A DNA stretch of 64,000 bases from Bradyrhizobium quebecense (GTDB taxonomy: Bacteria > Pseudomonadota > Alphaproteobacteria > Rhizobiales > Xanthobacteraceae), in contig NZ_CP088022.1 in assembly GCF_013373795.3 (NCBI RefSeq), positions 434,001 through 498,000 of the forward strand, read 5' to 3'. The translations under genes and the position numbers were made by a program. How positions within the stretch are numbered: the stretch's first letter is position 1; each line of letters begins with the position of its first letter. Under the pieces are notes generated by a model. It did not search any database and was not told the origin of the DNA. It worked only from the letters and a program-made list of their open reading frames with translations. This document shows, one piece after another, positions 45,949-55,107 of this stretch.

Positions 45949-47496
45949 ATGGCGCCGCTGACGCGGTGGCTGGGGCATTTCAGGCGTTTCATGCGGTTTA
46001 CCTCCCTGGTTGTCGAACTGATCCGCGCCCGGCCGCGCCTCGTGGTGTGGGTCGTGGTGCTGGTGCAGGCCGCGATCTGGCTGCTCGTGCCGCTGATCTT
46101 CTACGGCAGCCCGCCCGGCAATCTCGCCACCGTCCTCGCCTTCGGCCGCGAATATCAGGTCGGCACCGACATGGGGCCGCCGCTTTCGTTCTGGCTCGCC
46201 GACATCGCCTTCCGCGCGGCCGGCAATCACGTGTTCGGGGTCTATCTGCTGGCGCAGGTCTGCGAGATCGCCACCTTCATCGCCTTCTACCAATTGGCGC
46301 GTGCCATCGTCGGCGGTCCGCAGGGCGTGCTGGCGGTGCTGCTGTCGATGACGGTCGTGGTGTTTTCCTCGCCAAGCGTCGAGTTCGGGCCGCTGATCCT
46401 GGCGCGTCCGCTGTGGGCGCTCCTGCTGCTGCATTCCTGGCAATTGATCGGGCTGGACCGGCGCGCTGCCTGGTTCGCCTGGTCGATCGATTGCGGCCTG
46501 CTGCTGCTGACGACGCCGGCGGCGCTGGGTATGATCCTGCTCGTGGTCGGCTTTGCGCTCGCAACCGAGCGCGGGCGACGCACGCTGCGCGCGGTCGATC
46601 CGCTCTATGCGCTGCTGGTCATCATCGTGTTGGCGCTGCCCTATCTGATCTGGCTGGTCCGCGCCGACGTGCTGGCGCTGCCGGCCTTGCCCGCGGCTGC
46701 CGATCTCAAGGCGCGCGCGCTGCGCTGGGGCGTCGTGCTCGGCGGGCTGATCGTGGCGACGGGTGCGATCGTGCTGCTGGCGATCCTCAATTCGCGCTGG
46801 TTCGCCCGCGACCGTGAGGATGCCCCGATCATCTACCGTCCGCCGGTCAGTCCGCTGGCGCAGCACTTCGTTTATTTCTTCGCGTTCGCGCCGGCAATCG
46901 TGAGCAGCTTCGTCTCCGGGCTGTTCGATCTGGATCGCGCCTTCGGCGGCGCCGGCGTGGCGCTCCTGATGTCGGGGCTCGCGGTCGTCGTCGCGACCGG
47001 CGACCTGATCCATCTCAGGCGGCAGCGGCTGCTGCGCTCGGTGTGGGCCTTCGCTGTCGCTGCGCCCGCCGCGGTCGCGCTGGCGGCGGCGCTGTTCCTG
47101 CCCTGGACCAGCACCACCGAGGTGCCGACCGCGCTGCCGGCAGCCGCGATGGGACGTTTCTTCGACGACAGCTATGAACGCCGTACCAACCACCGCCTGC
47201 GCGCGGTCGCCGGTGATCCCGAACTCGCCAGCCTGATTGCGATGAACGGGCGCCGTCCGCATCTGCTGCTCGACGCCGCGCCGCAACGGACGCCGTGGCT
47301 GTCGGTCGCAAAATTCAACGAGACCGGCGGCGTCGTGGTCTGGCGCGCGCAGGACACCGCCGGCACGCCGCCGCCCGAACTCGCGCAGCGCTTCCCTGGC
47401 CTGGTGCCGGAAGTGCCGCGCTCATTCGATCGGCTGGTCAACGGCCGGCAGCCGGTGCTGCGGATCGGCTGGGCGATCGTACGGCCGAAGGGGTAA
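45949..47496 (+). CDS. Polytopic membrane protein, ArnT/GT39-like
   Basis: A 515-residue protein with about ten to eleven helices and the GT-C-type layout: a long N-terminal loop after the first helix containing FGREYQVGTDMGPPLSFWLAD. The Asp in GTDMGPP resembles the catalytic Asp of ArnT/PMT family glycosyltransferases. A C-terminal soluble domain starts near 410. ATG at 45949 has AGGGA five bases upstream. The donor and acceptor are unknown. Confidence 0.78.
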   Translation: MAPLTRWLGHFRRFMRFTSLVVELIRARPRLVVWVVVLVQAAIWLLVPLIFYGSPPGNLATVLAFGREYQVGTDMGPPLSFWLADIAFRAAGNHVFGVYLLAQVCEIATFIAFYQLARAIVGGPQGVLAVLLSMTVVVFSSPSVEFGPLILARPLWALLLLHSWQLIGLDRRAAWFAWSIDCGLLLLTTPAALGMILLVVGFALATERGRRTLRAVDPLYALLVIIVLALPYLIWLVRADVLALPALPAAADLKARALRWGVVLGGLIVATGAIVLLAILNSRWFARDREDAPIIYRPPVSPLAQHFVYFFAFAPAIVSSFVSGLFDLDRAFGGAGVALLMSGLAVVVATGDLIHLRRQRLLRSVWAFAVAAPAAVALAAALFLPWTSTTEVPTALPAAAMGRFFDDSYERRTNHRLRAVAGDPELASLIAMNGRRPHLLLDAAPQRTPWLSVAKFNETGGVVVWRAQDTAGTPPPELAQRFPGLVPEVPRSFDRLVNGRQPVLRIGWAIVRPKG

Positions 47497-47510
47497 GAAT
47501 CCGCAGATTT

Positions 47511-47533
47511 GTAGGATGGGTTACCCATCCTAC
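47511..47533. terminator. Palindrome across convergent gene ends
   Basis: GTAGGATGGGTTACCCATCCTAC is a near-perfect 11-bp inverted repeat. It contains the stop codon of the uracil-DNA glycosylase gene and follows the membrane protein's stop. It is likely a bidirectional terminator, given here only by position. Confidence 0.6.
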
Positions 47534-48345
47534 GAAGCAAGCACCTTCGCGATCGCACGCAAATCCTGCCACGACAATCTCTTGTACGACGGCGAGCGCA
47601 GCAGATAGGCCGGATGGAAGGTGGCGACGGCGCGGATCGTGCGCGTGCCGGTGTCGTAATCGATCCATTTGCCGCGCGTGCGCATGATGCCCTCGCGCGT
47701 GCCGAGCAGCGCCTGCGTCGAGGGATTGCCGAGCGTCACCAGCACGTCGGGATTCACCAGCTCGATATGGCGCTGGATGAAGGGCAGGCAGACCTGCGTC
47801 TCCTGCGGCGTCGGCGTCCGGTTGCCCGGCGGCCGCCACGGGATGACGTTGGCGATATAGGCCTTGCTGCGATCGAGCCCGATCGCCGCGATCATGCGGT
47901 CGAGCAGCTTGCCGGAGCGGCCGACGAACGGCAGCCCCTCGATGTCCTCGTCGCGCCCCGGCGCCTCGCCGACGAACATCACGCGCGCCTGTGGATTGCC
48001 ATCGGCGAACACCAGCCGGGTCGCGGTGTGCTTCAGCGCGCAGCCGTCGAATGTCTCCATCAGCGTGCGCAAGGCTTCAAGCGTCGGCGCGGTGCGTGCG
48101 GCCTCGCGCGCGGAGGCGATTGCGGCGTCCGGCGCGATGGTGATTTCGCTGCGCGGAACGGCCGGCATCGGTGGCGGGCGCAGCGGATTGAGCGCAGCTG
48201 GACGCGGCGCGGCGGGGGCGGGAACTGGCTCGGGCTCTTCCAGCCGGTTGATCGGCTCGTCGCCAAGCGCGCAATCGACCCCGGCCTCGAGGTAAAAGGC
48301 CAGCAATTGCTGCAGTGTAGGGGTGGGCTCGGGCGTCAGGGCCAT
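47530..48345 (-). CDS. Uracil-DNA glycosylase, family 4-like
   Basis: A 271-residue glycosylase of the UDG family 4 fold. Motif A is GEAPGRDED (126-134), with NVIPWRPPGNR and motif B FHPAYLLRSP. An N-terminal ~90-residue Pro/Ala-rich region precedes the core. Family 4 enzymes bind a [4Fe-4S] cluster through four Cys; here C102 and C186 remain but the others are Lys105 and Trp170, so cluster binding looks lost. It removes uracil from DNA by family. ATG at 48345. Confidence 0.88.
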   Translation of the reverse strand: MALTPEPTPTLQQLLAFYLEAGVDCALGDEPINRLEEPEPVPAPAAPRPAALNPLRPPPMPAVPRSEITIAPDAAIASAREAARTAPTLEALRTLMETFDGCALKHTATRLVFADGNPQARVMFVGEAPGRDEDIEGLPFVGRSGKLLDRMIAAIGLDRSKAYIANVIPWRPPGNRTPTPQETQVCLPFIQRHIELVNPDVLVTLGNPSTQALLGTREGIMRTRGKWIDYDTGTRTIRAVATFHPAYLLRSPSYKRLSWQDLRAIAKVLAS

Positions 48346-48531
48346 GATAGCTGCAATCTAGAGCATGGAGGAGAAAAGTGGAGGCTCGATTTCGGAAAAG
48401 ATTATTCTCTGCGGTATCCGGGCCGTGCCAAGCCATGGAAGCGCAATTCCATGGTTGTCCTTCCGCCAAAAATCGGAAACAACGACTTTTGAAAAGCTTA
48501 GAAGCGTTCTCAATGGGCTGAGATCAAGATC

Positions 48532-50190
48532 ATGAGTGCTGAAGACCTTCCCCCGCGCGAGTCTATGGAATTCGATGTCGTCATCGTCGGCGCCGGCCCG
48601 TCGGGCCTGTCGGCCGCGATCCGGCTGAAGCAGCTCAATCCCGAGCTCTCGATCGTCGTGGTGGAGAAGGGCTCCGAGGTCGGCGCGCACATCCTGTCGG
48701 GTGCGGTGATCGATCCGGTGTCGCTCGACAAACTGATCCCGGACTGGCGCGAGGACGCGGACTGTCCGCTGAAGACGCAGGTCAAGGAAGACCGCTTCTA
48801 CTGGACGACGTCGCAAGGCTGGTTCCGCATTCCGAACTTCATCATGCCGCCGTTGATGCACAATCATCACAACTATATCGGCTCGCTCGGCAATGTCTGC
48901 CGCTGGCTCGCACCAAAGGCGGAAGCGCTCGGCGTCGAGATCTATCCGGGCTTCGCCGCCACCGAGGTGCTCTATGACGACAAGGGCGCGGTGCGCGGCA
49001 TCGCGACCGGCGACATGGGCATCGCCAAGGACGGCAGCCACAAGGATTCCTACACCCGCGGCATGGAGCTGCTCGGCAAGTACACGCTGTTCGCCGAAGG
49101 CGCACGCGGCTCGCTGTCGAAGCAGCTGATCGCGAAGTTCAAGCTCGACGCCAACTCTGAGCCGCCGAAATTCGGCATCGGGCTCAAGGAAGTCTGGCAG
49201 ATCGATCCGGCCAAGCACCGCAAGGGACGGGTTCAGCATACGCTCGGATGGCCGCTGAACGACAAGACCGGCGGCGGCTCGTTCCTCTATCATTACGACG
49301 ACAACCGCGTCGCGGTCGGCTTCGTCGTGCACCTGAACTACAACGACCCGTACCTGTCGCCGTTCGACGAATTCCAGCGCATGAAGACGCATCCCGATAT
49401 CCGCGAGCTGTTCGAAGGCGGCAAGCGGCTTGCCTATGGTGCGCGCGCCATCACCGAGGGCGGCTACCAGTCGGTGCCGCGGCTCTCCTTCCCGGGCGGC
49501 GCTCTGATCGGCTGCGCGGCCGGCTTCGTCAACGTCCCGCGCATCAAGGGCGTCCACAATGCGATGGGCTCCGGCATGCTCGCCGCCGAGCACGTCGCAG
49601 CCGCGCTCGGCGCCGGTCGTGCCAACGACGAGCTCGTCGAGTACGAGAATGCCTGGCGTTCTTCAGCGATCGGCAAGGACCTGTTCAAGGTCCGCAACGC
49701 CAAGCCGCTGCTGTCGAAGTTCGGCAACCTGCTCGGAATGGCGCTCTCCGGCTTCGACATGTGGTGCAACACGCTCGGCTTCTCGCTGTTCGGCACCCAG
49801 TCGCACGCCAAGCCGGACCGCAAGACGCTCGATCCGTCCAAGCAGCACCAGCCGATCGCCTATCCGAAGCCGGACGGCAAGATCTCGTTCGACAAACTGT
49901 CGTCGGTGTTCCTGTCCAACACCAACCATGAGGAGGACCAGCCGGTCCATCTCAAGGTCGCCGACATGAACCTGCAGAAGACGTCGGAGCACGACGTGTT
50001 CGCCGGTCCCTCGAACCGCTATTGCCCGGCCGGTGTCTATGAGTGGGTCGAGGAATCGGCCGGCCCGCGCTTCCAGATCAACGCCCAGAACTGCGTCCAC
50101 TGCAAAACCTGCGACGTGAAGGACCCCAACGGCAACATCACCTGGGTTCCTCCGGAGGGCGGCGGCGGACCGAACTACGAGGCGATGTAA
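48532..50190 (+). CDS. Electron transfer flavoprotein-ubiquinone oxidoreductase
   Basis: A 552-residue FAD/[4Fe-4S] membrane-associated enzyme that passes electrons from ETF to ubiquinone. FAD motif GAGPSGL is near 17-23. The C-terminal Fe-S ligands are in CPAGVYEWVE and QNCVHCKTCDVKDP (a ferredoxin-like cluster), ending PEGGGGPNYEAM. Linked to fatty-acid and amino-acid oxidation and the quinone pool feeding the bc1 complex. ATG at 48532. Confidence 0.96.
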   Translation: MSAEDLPPRESMEFDVVIVGAGPSGLSAAIRLKQLNPELSIVVVEKGSEVGAHILSGAVIDPVSLDKLIPDWREDADCPLKTQVKEDRFYWTTSQGWFRIPNFIMPPLMHNHHNYIGSLGNVCRWLAPKAEALGVEIYPGFAATEVLYDDKGAVRGIATGDMGIAKDGSHKDSYTRGMELLGKYTLFAEGARGSLSKQLIAKFKLDANSEPPKFGIGLKEVWQIDPAKHRKGRVQHTLGWPLNDKTGGGSFLYHYDDNRVAVGFVVHLNYNDPYLSPFDEFQRMKTHPDIRELFEGGKRLAYGARAITEGGYQSVPRLSFPGGALIGCAAGFVNVPRIKGVHNAMGSGMLAAEHVAAALGAGRANDELVEYENAWRSSAIGKDLFKVRNAKPLLSKFGNLLGMALSGFDMWCNTLGFSLFGTQSHAKPDRKTLDPSKQHQPIAYPKPDGKISFDKLSSVFLSNTNHEEDQPVHLKVADMNLQKTSEHDVFAGPSNRYCPAGVYEWVEESAGPRFQINAQNCVHCKTCDVKDPNGNITWVPPEGGGGPNYEAM

Positions 50191-50264
50191 GGCCAAGGGT
50201 GAGGCTGACGCGGCCGACCAAATTTGCGTGAGGTCGATCGCGTCTGTGCCGCAACCTGCGCCTG

Positions 50265-50424
50265 GCCTCTCCCCTTGTGGGAGAGGCCGGATTGCATCGA
50301 CAGATGCAATCCGGGTGAGGGGTACCGGTCCATGGAGGGACTTCGACCGAAGGATAGACCTGAACCCCTCACCCGGAATTCAAGCTTTCGCTTGAATTCC
50401 GACCTCTCCCGCAAGGGGAGAGGT
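50265..50424. repeat. CCTCTCCC multi-hairpin repeat
   Basis: GGCCTCTCCC/GGGAGAGGCC hairpin (50265-50289), GGATTGCATC/GATGCAATCC hairpin (50288-50313), GGAATTCAAGC/GCTTGAATTCC hairpin near 50376-50400, and CCTCTCCC/GGGGAGAGG at 50403-50423. Related to 40552-40683. Confidence 0.8.
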
Positions 50425-50745
50425 GGAACTGGCTGCGTGGCGAGCCTCCCGAGGCGCTTTTTGCTTCCGCACGCGAATATGCCCGGGCCGGTCACGATAC
50501 CGCCATAGTGGGAGGGTCTTGCGGTGGGCTGGCTGGATCGGCAGGCCTAACGGCCTAATCTGCCAATCGATTCGGCATGGGTTACCTTTGGGCGATCCTT
50601 GCGGATAAACGCCAAAAGCGGCATTGTCGCTCGCCGGGATGCCGCCGCTTGGGTTCGCATTTTGAGACTGATCGCAGGATCTTGTCGCGAAGATCTTGGC
50701 CGTAAATCCTTCGTGGCCTTAAACCCCTGGAGCAAGGCGACCGTG
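50425..50745 (+). other. Rest of 555-bp gap: terminator plus probable upstream region
   Basis: Contains a GCCTC-CC-GAGGC hairpin followed by TTTTT (50444-50462), a likely terminator for the ETF-QO gene. From 50599 the frame is open into the TPR protein, but the residues lack a family look, so the true start is taken at 50746. Nothing else recognisable. Confidence 0.55.
50444..50463 (+). terminator. Probable terminator of the ETF-QO gene
   Basis: Stem GCCTC/GAGGC (50444-50455) with a two-base loop, then GCTTTTT. Short stem, so moderate confidence. Confidence 0.55.
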
Positions 50746-52533
50746 ATGCTGTCCACCCGTTTCAACCGCCTGACGATTGCCGTTCTTGCTGCCGCGGCGC
50801 TTGCCGTGCCTGCGCAGCTGTCGGCGCAGACACCAAACCATCCGACCGACAACACCGCGCAATTCCCAAGCAAGGCCGACCTGAAGTCGCTGACCACCTC
50901 CGGCAGCTATCTTGCAGCCCGCCACGCCAGTGTCGAGCGCGATGCGACTTCGGCCGCGGCATTCTACCGCTCGGCGCTGCGCACCGATCCGAAGAATTCC
51001 GAGCTGCTCGATCGCGCCTTCATCTCCTCGCTCGCCGACGGCGACATCGAGGAGGCGGTGAAGCTCGCCGACCGCATCCTGACCCAGGACAAGGCCAACC
51101 GCGTCGCGCGCCTCGTCGTCGGCGTGCGCGACCTCAAGCTTAAGAAATACGCCGCCGCGCAGTCCAACATCAACCAGTCGGTCCGCGGCCCGATCACCGA
51201 TCTGGTGGCGACGCTGCTGTCGGCCTGGGCGGCCTATGGCGCCGGCGACAGCAAGGGCGCGGTCGCCTCGATCGACAAGCTGACCGGCCCCGAGTGGTAT
51301 CCGATCTTCAAGGATCTGCACGCCGGCATGATCTACGAGCTGTCCGGCAAGGAGAAGGATGCCGGCGCCCGCTTCGAGAAGGTCTACAAGCTCGACGATT
51401 CGATGCTTCGCACGGTCGATGAATATGCGCGCTGGACCTCGCGCAACAAGGATGCCGCCGCCGCGACCGCGATGTACGAGGCGTTCGACAAGAAGCTGCC
51501 GCGTCATCCGCTGGTGCTGGAAGGCATCAAGGAAACCAAGGCCGGCAAGAAGCTGCCGCCGCTGATCGATTCACCGCAGGCCGGCGCCGCCGAGGCGCTG
51601 TACGGCATCGGTGCGACGCTGACCCGCCGCGGCGGCGAGGACCTCGCGCTGGTCTATCTGCAGCTCGCGCTCTATCTGCAGCCCAACCATCCGCTGGCGC
51701 TGCTGTCGCTCGCCGATCTCTATGAATCGGTGAAGAAGCCGCAGATGGCGATCAAGGTCTATGAGCGGATGCCGGCGTCCTCGCCGCTGAAGCGCAACGC
51801 GCAGATCCAGCTCGCGACCAATCTCGACGCCGCCGACCGCAGCGACGAGGCGATCAAGATCCTCAAGGAAGTCACCTCCGATCAGCCGAAGGATATCGAG
51901 GCGATCCTGGCGCTCGGAAACATCGAGCGCGGCCGCAAGAAGTTCGCCGATTGCGCCACCACCTATTCGCAAGCGATCGACGCGCTGCCGGCCGCCGGCG
52001 GCGACAAGAACGCCTGGGTCACCTATTACTACCGCGGCATCTGCGAGGAGCGCTCCAAGCAGTGGAACAAGGCCGAGGCCGACATGCGCAAGGCGCTCGA
52101 GCTGCAGCCCGAGCAGCCGCATGTGCTGAACTATCTTGGCTATTCCTGGATCGACCAGGGCATCAACCTCGACGAAGGCATGAAGATGATCAAGCGTGCC
52201 GTCGATCAGCGCCCTGACGACGGCTACATCGTCGATTCCCTCGGTTGGGCGTTTTACCGGATCGGCAATTACGACGAGGCGGTGAAGAACCTCGAGCGCG
52301 CGATCGACCTGAAGCCGGAAGATCCGACCATCAACGACCATCTCGGCGACGCCTACTGGCGCGTCGGCCGCACGCTGGAAGCCAAGTTCCAGTGGGCGCA
52401 TGCCCGCGACCTCAAGCCCGAGCCGGAAGAGCTGCCGAAGATCCAGGCCAAGATCGATAACGGCCTGCCGGACGACACCTCGAACGCCGCCTCCGCCGAC
52501 AAGAAGAAGGACGACGACGGCAAGGGTGGCTGA
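50746..52533 (+). CDS. Secreted tetratricopeptide-repeat protein
   Basis: A 595-residue protein with a signal peptide (residues 1-~25, LTIAVLAAAALAVPAQLSAQ) and about ten TPR units; the clearest have LGNIERGRKKFADCATTYSQ and LGWAFYRIGNYDEAVKNLERAI spacing. ATG at 50746 is preferred because it starts at the signal peptide; the frame stays open 147 bases upstream. TPRs mediate protein-protein contacts; the partners are unknown. Lys/Asp-rich C-terminus. Confidence 0.86.
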   Translation: MLSTRFNRLTIAVLAAAALAVPAQLSAQTPNHPTDNTAQFPSKADLKSLTTSGSYLAARHASVERDATSAAAFYRSALRTDPKNSELLDRAFISSLADGDIEEAVKLADRILTQDKANRVARLVVGVRDLKLKKYAAAQSNINQSVRGPITDLVATLLSAWAAYGAGDSKGAVASIDKLTGPEWYPIFKDLHAGMIYELSGKEKDAGARFEKVYKLDDSMLRTVDEYARWTSRNKDAAAATAMYEAFDKKLPRHPLVLEGIKETKAGKKLPPLIDSPQAGAAEALYGIGATLTRRGGEDLALVYLQLALYLQPNHPLALLSLADLYESVKKPQMAIKVYERMPASSPLKRNAQIQLATNLDAADRSDEAIKILKEVTSDQPKDIEAILALGNIERGRKKFADCATTYSQAIDALPAAGGDKNAWVTYYYRGICEERSKQWNKAEADMRKALELQPEQPHVLNYLGYSWIDQGINLDEGMKMIKRAVDQRPDDGYIVDSLGWAFYRIGNYDEAVKNLERAIDLKPEDPTINDHLGDAYWRVGRTLEAKFQWAHARDLKPEPEELPKIQAKIDNGLPDDTSNAASADKKKDDDGKGG

Positions 52534-52570
52534 TCGGCCGTCCGCGCACTGCATTTCCGGAAAATACCGT

Positions 52571-52596
52571 GATGCCCGGGCCTCGTCCCGGGCATC
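52571..52596. repeat. GATGCCCGGG palindrome
   Basis: GATGCCCGGG and CCCGGGCATC around CCTCGT. It is 37 bases after the TPR gene stop and may be its terminator. Confidence 0.6.
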
Positions 52597-52753
52597 GATG
52601 TTTCTGGCCTGAACTCGCAGATGGCCGGACCATGACGGTTTGCCCGCGCCCAGCGCATGCCAAGGGCGGAATTTCCGTGCAAACAAAGGGATAGGATCGT
52701 GAGGCGATTTACGCTAATCGCAGCACGATGTTTGTCTTTAGGGGTTTATCGCC

Positions 52754-53641
52754 GTGCCGGCGCTGATTGAAGAAGGGCGTGCCAAGGTCAACCTGACGCT
52801 CAGGGTTGTCGGGCGGCGTGTCGATGGGTTTCACGACCTGGAGAGCGTCGTCGCGTTTGCCGATTGCGCCGATCGTCTCACGCTCGAGCCGGGGCCTGAG
52901 CTGTCGCTCTCGATGCTGGGGCCGCTGGCCGATGCCTGCGGCGATACATCTGATAATCTGGTGCTCAAGGCCGCGCGGCTGCTCGGCGAGCGCGTCGCGG
53001 ACCTCGAGGTCGGCCACTTCACGCTGGAGAAGGTGCTGCCCGTCGCGGCCGGCATCGGCGGCGGCTCGGCGGATGCCGCGGCTGCGCTGCGGCTGCTGGC
53101 GCGGCTCAACGAACTCTCGCTCGACGATAGCAGGATTATGGAGGTCGCGCTGCAGACCGGCGCCGACGTGCCGGTGTGCGTCGCCTCGCGCGCCTGCGAC
53201 ATGACCGGTGTCGGCGAGGGCCTGTTGCCGCTCGACCTGCCGAAAATGCCCTGCGTGCTGGTCAATCCGCGCGTGCCGGTTGCGACCAAGGATGTCTTCA
53301 ATGCGCTCGGCCTGCGCCATGGCGAGCTTTTGATCGGCGCCACCGATGTCATGATGCAGGCGCCGTCCTGGCCGGACGCCGGCCGCGCGGTCGACGACTG
53401 GATCACGGCGCTTTCGCGCGGCACCAACGATCTCGAAGCCCCCGCCGCGCGCATCGAGCCCGTCATCAGCGACGTCTTGTCCGCGCTGCGTGCGACCAAG
53501 GACGTTCGCCTGGTGCGCATGTCGGGCTCCGGCGCGACCTGCTTTGCCGTGTTCGCCACCGACGCCGACGCGCAGGCCGCCGGCGAACAGCTCCGCGCCG
53601 CTCACCCCGGTTGGTGGGTGCATGCGGGTGCGCTGAGCTGA
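52754..53641 (+). CDS. ispE: 4-diphosphocytidyl-2-C-methyl-D-erythritol kinase
   Basis: A 295-residue GHMP kinase that phosphorylates CDP-ME in the MEP isoprenoid pathway. The ATP loop is PVAAGIGGGSADAAAALRLL (~96-115) and the catalytic-type N-terminus AKVNLTLRVVGRRVDGFHDLES is the IspE signature. The start is GTG at 52754. The C-terminal MSGSGATCFAVFA motif is intact. Confidence 0.94.
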   Translation: MPALIEEGRAKVNLTLRVVGRRVDGFHDLESVVAFADCADRLTLEPGPELSLSMLGPLADACGDTSDNLVLKAARLLGERVADLEVGHFTLEKVLPVAAGIGGGSADAAAALRLLARLNELSLDDSRIMEVALQTGADVPVCVASRACDMTGVGEGLLPLDLPKMPCVLVNPRVPVATKDVFNALGLRHGELLIGATDVMMQAPSWPDAGRAVDDWITALSRGTNDLEAPAARIEPVISDVLSALRATKDVRLVRMSGSGATCFAVFATDADAQAAGEQLRAAHPGWWVHAGALS

Positions 53642-53673
53642 CGCGATCACGCGGCCTGCGGCTTCCTCTCCAT

Positions 53674-53713
53674 CGTCATTCCGGGCTCGTGCTTCGCACG
53701 CCCCGGAATGACG
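53674..53713. repeat. CGTCATTCCGGG palindrome
   Basis: CGTCATTCCGGG/CCCCGGAATGACG, a solo hairpin of the TGTCATTCCG family at 37842. Confidence 0.78.
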
Positions 53714-53759
53714 AAGGAGAGGTGCGGCGAGAACGCGAAGCCGCGTCCCCAACTTCAAC

Positions 53760-53865
53760 TGTCATCGCCCGGCTCGACCGGGCGATCCAGTACGCCGCGG
53801 CCTCTCGGCTCAAGCACTGGCGTCTCTGGAATACTGGATCACCCGCATGCGCGGGTGATGACACC
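53760..53865. repeat. TGTCATCGCCCGG paired-palindrome repeat
   Basis: Outer arms TGTCATCGCCCGG and CGGGTGATGACACC; inner CGGGCGATCCAGTA and TACTGGATC arms. Uninterrupted sister of 45695-45864. Confidence 0.82.
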
Positions 53866-54042
53866 GTGGCTATTCTGGGTGACAGCGAGCGAGATTGGCA
53901 CCGCGACGCCAACGCCGGGCAGAGTTGCGCCCCTGATTGCTTGGCAAGCCAAACCCCGTTTGCCATAACAGGATGAAACAACAACGTTGCGCGTGCGGGA
54001 CCGTTCGGAATCCGCCTGCAGCCAATGAGCCGGGAGGATGCC

Positions 54043-54969
54043 ATGGCCAATATCCGAGTTCTCGCCACCGATCTCGAGTTTCCCGAAGGTCCCGTCGTCA
54101 TGCCCGACGGTTCGGTCGTGCTGGTCGAAATCCGCGGCCGGCGGCTGACCCGGGTCTATCCCGACGGGCGCAAGGAGATCGTCGCCAAGGTGCCGGGCGG
54201 CCCGAACGGCGCGGCGCTCGGCCCCGACGGCAAGATGTACATCTGCAACAATGGTGGCTTCTCCTGGATCCCGACTCGCAACATGATCATGCCGGGACCG
54301 CAGCCGGAGGATTATCTCGGCGGTTCGATCCAGCGCGTCGACCTGCAATCCGGCAAGGTCGAGACCGTCGTGACGAAGTGCGGCGAGCATGAGCTGCGCG
54401 GGCCGAACGACCTGGTGTTCGACAGGCACGGTGGCCTGTGGTTCTCCGATCTCGGCAAGCGCCGCGCCCGCGAGATGGATGTCGGCGCGTTCTATTATCT
54501 GAAGCCCGGCATGAACGAGATCGTCGAGGCCGTGCACGGCATCCTGCCCGCCAACGGCATCGGCCTGTCGCCGGACGAGAAGACCGTCTACATCGCGGAG
54601 ACGCCGACGGCGCGGCTGTGGGCCTATGAGGTGTCCGAGCCCGGCACCATCAAGCCGCGCGACGTGATCTATCGCGGCGAGCGCGGCAAGCCGATCGCGG
54701 GTCTCGGCGGCTACCAGATGTTCGATTCGCTCGCCGTCGAAGCATCGGGCAATGTCTGCGTCGCGACGCTGATCTCGGGCTGCATCTCGGTGATCGCGCC
54801 TGACGGCACCGTGGTCGAACAGGTGTCGACCGGCGACCGTGTCACTACCAACATCGCCTTCGGCGGACCGGACCTGAAGACCGCCTACATCACGCTGTCC
54901 GGCAAGGGCGAACTGATCGCGATGGACTGGTCGCGGCCGGGATTGCCGCTGAATTTTCTGAACAAGTGA
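54043..54969 (+). CDS. SMP-30/gluconolactonase family protein
   Basis: A 308-residue six-bladed beta-propeller. Family pieces include LEFPEGPVVMPDGSVV, the calcium-site GPNDLVFDRHGGLWFSD and GIGLSPDEKTVYIAE. Members hydrolyse sugar or other lactones. ATG at 54043 is chosen over the in-frame ATG at 54025 because GGGAGG lies six bases upstream of the second. Confidence 0.9.
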   Translation: MANIRVLATDLEFPEGPVVMPDGSVVLVEIRGRRLTRVYPDGRKEIVAKVPGGPNGAALGPDGKMYICNNGGFSWIPTRNMIMPGPQPEDYLGGSIQRVDLQSGKVETVVTKCGEHELRGPNDLVFDRHGGLWFSDLGKRRAREMDVGAFYYLKPGMNEIVEAVHGILPANGIGLSPDEKTVYIAETPTARLWAYEVSEPGTIKPRDVIYRGERGKPIAGLGGYQMFDSLAVEASGNVCVATLISGCISVIAPDGTVVEQVSTGDRVTTNIAFGGPDLKTAYITLSGKGELIAMDWSRPGLPLNFLNK

Positions 54970-54977
54970 CGTAAGAA

Positions 54978-55094
54978 CGTCATTGCGAGCGAAGCGAAGC
55001 AATCCATGCCGCCACGAACACGGAGGGAATGGATTGCTTCCGCCTTCGCCAAGGCTTCGGCGGACAAGTCTTTGCTTCGCTCCTCGCAATGACG
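54978..55094. repeat. CGTCATTGCGAG repeat with inserted element
   Basis: Outer arms CGTCATTGCGAGCGAAGCG and GCTCCTCGCAATGACGG match 44267-44352. The 3' half is interrupted at 55040-55071 by a 32-base palindromic element flanked by TTGCTT on both sides (55034-55039 and 55072-55077). Confidence 0.84.
55040..55071. mobile_element. 32-bp palindromic insertion with possible 6-bp target duplication
   Basis: CCGCCTTCGCC and GGCTTCGGCGGA form the core hairpin, followed by CAAGTCT. Removing it and one TTGCTT restores the sequence of the sister repeat (ATTGCTTCGCT), so it looks like a recent insertion of a very small element. Confidence 0.55.
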
Positions 55095-55107
55095 GAAAGG
55101 AATCAAA

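Larger units (their letters stand above)
53642..54042. other. 401-bp gap with two repeats before the SMP-30 gene
   Basis: Contains repeats at 53674-53713 and 53760-53865 and, from about 53866, a stretch without clear structure leading to GGGAGGATGCC, the ribosome site of the next gene. No gene seen. Confidence 0.6.
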
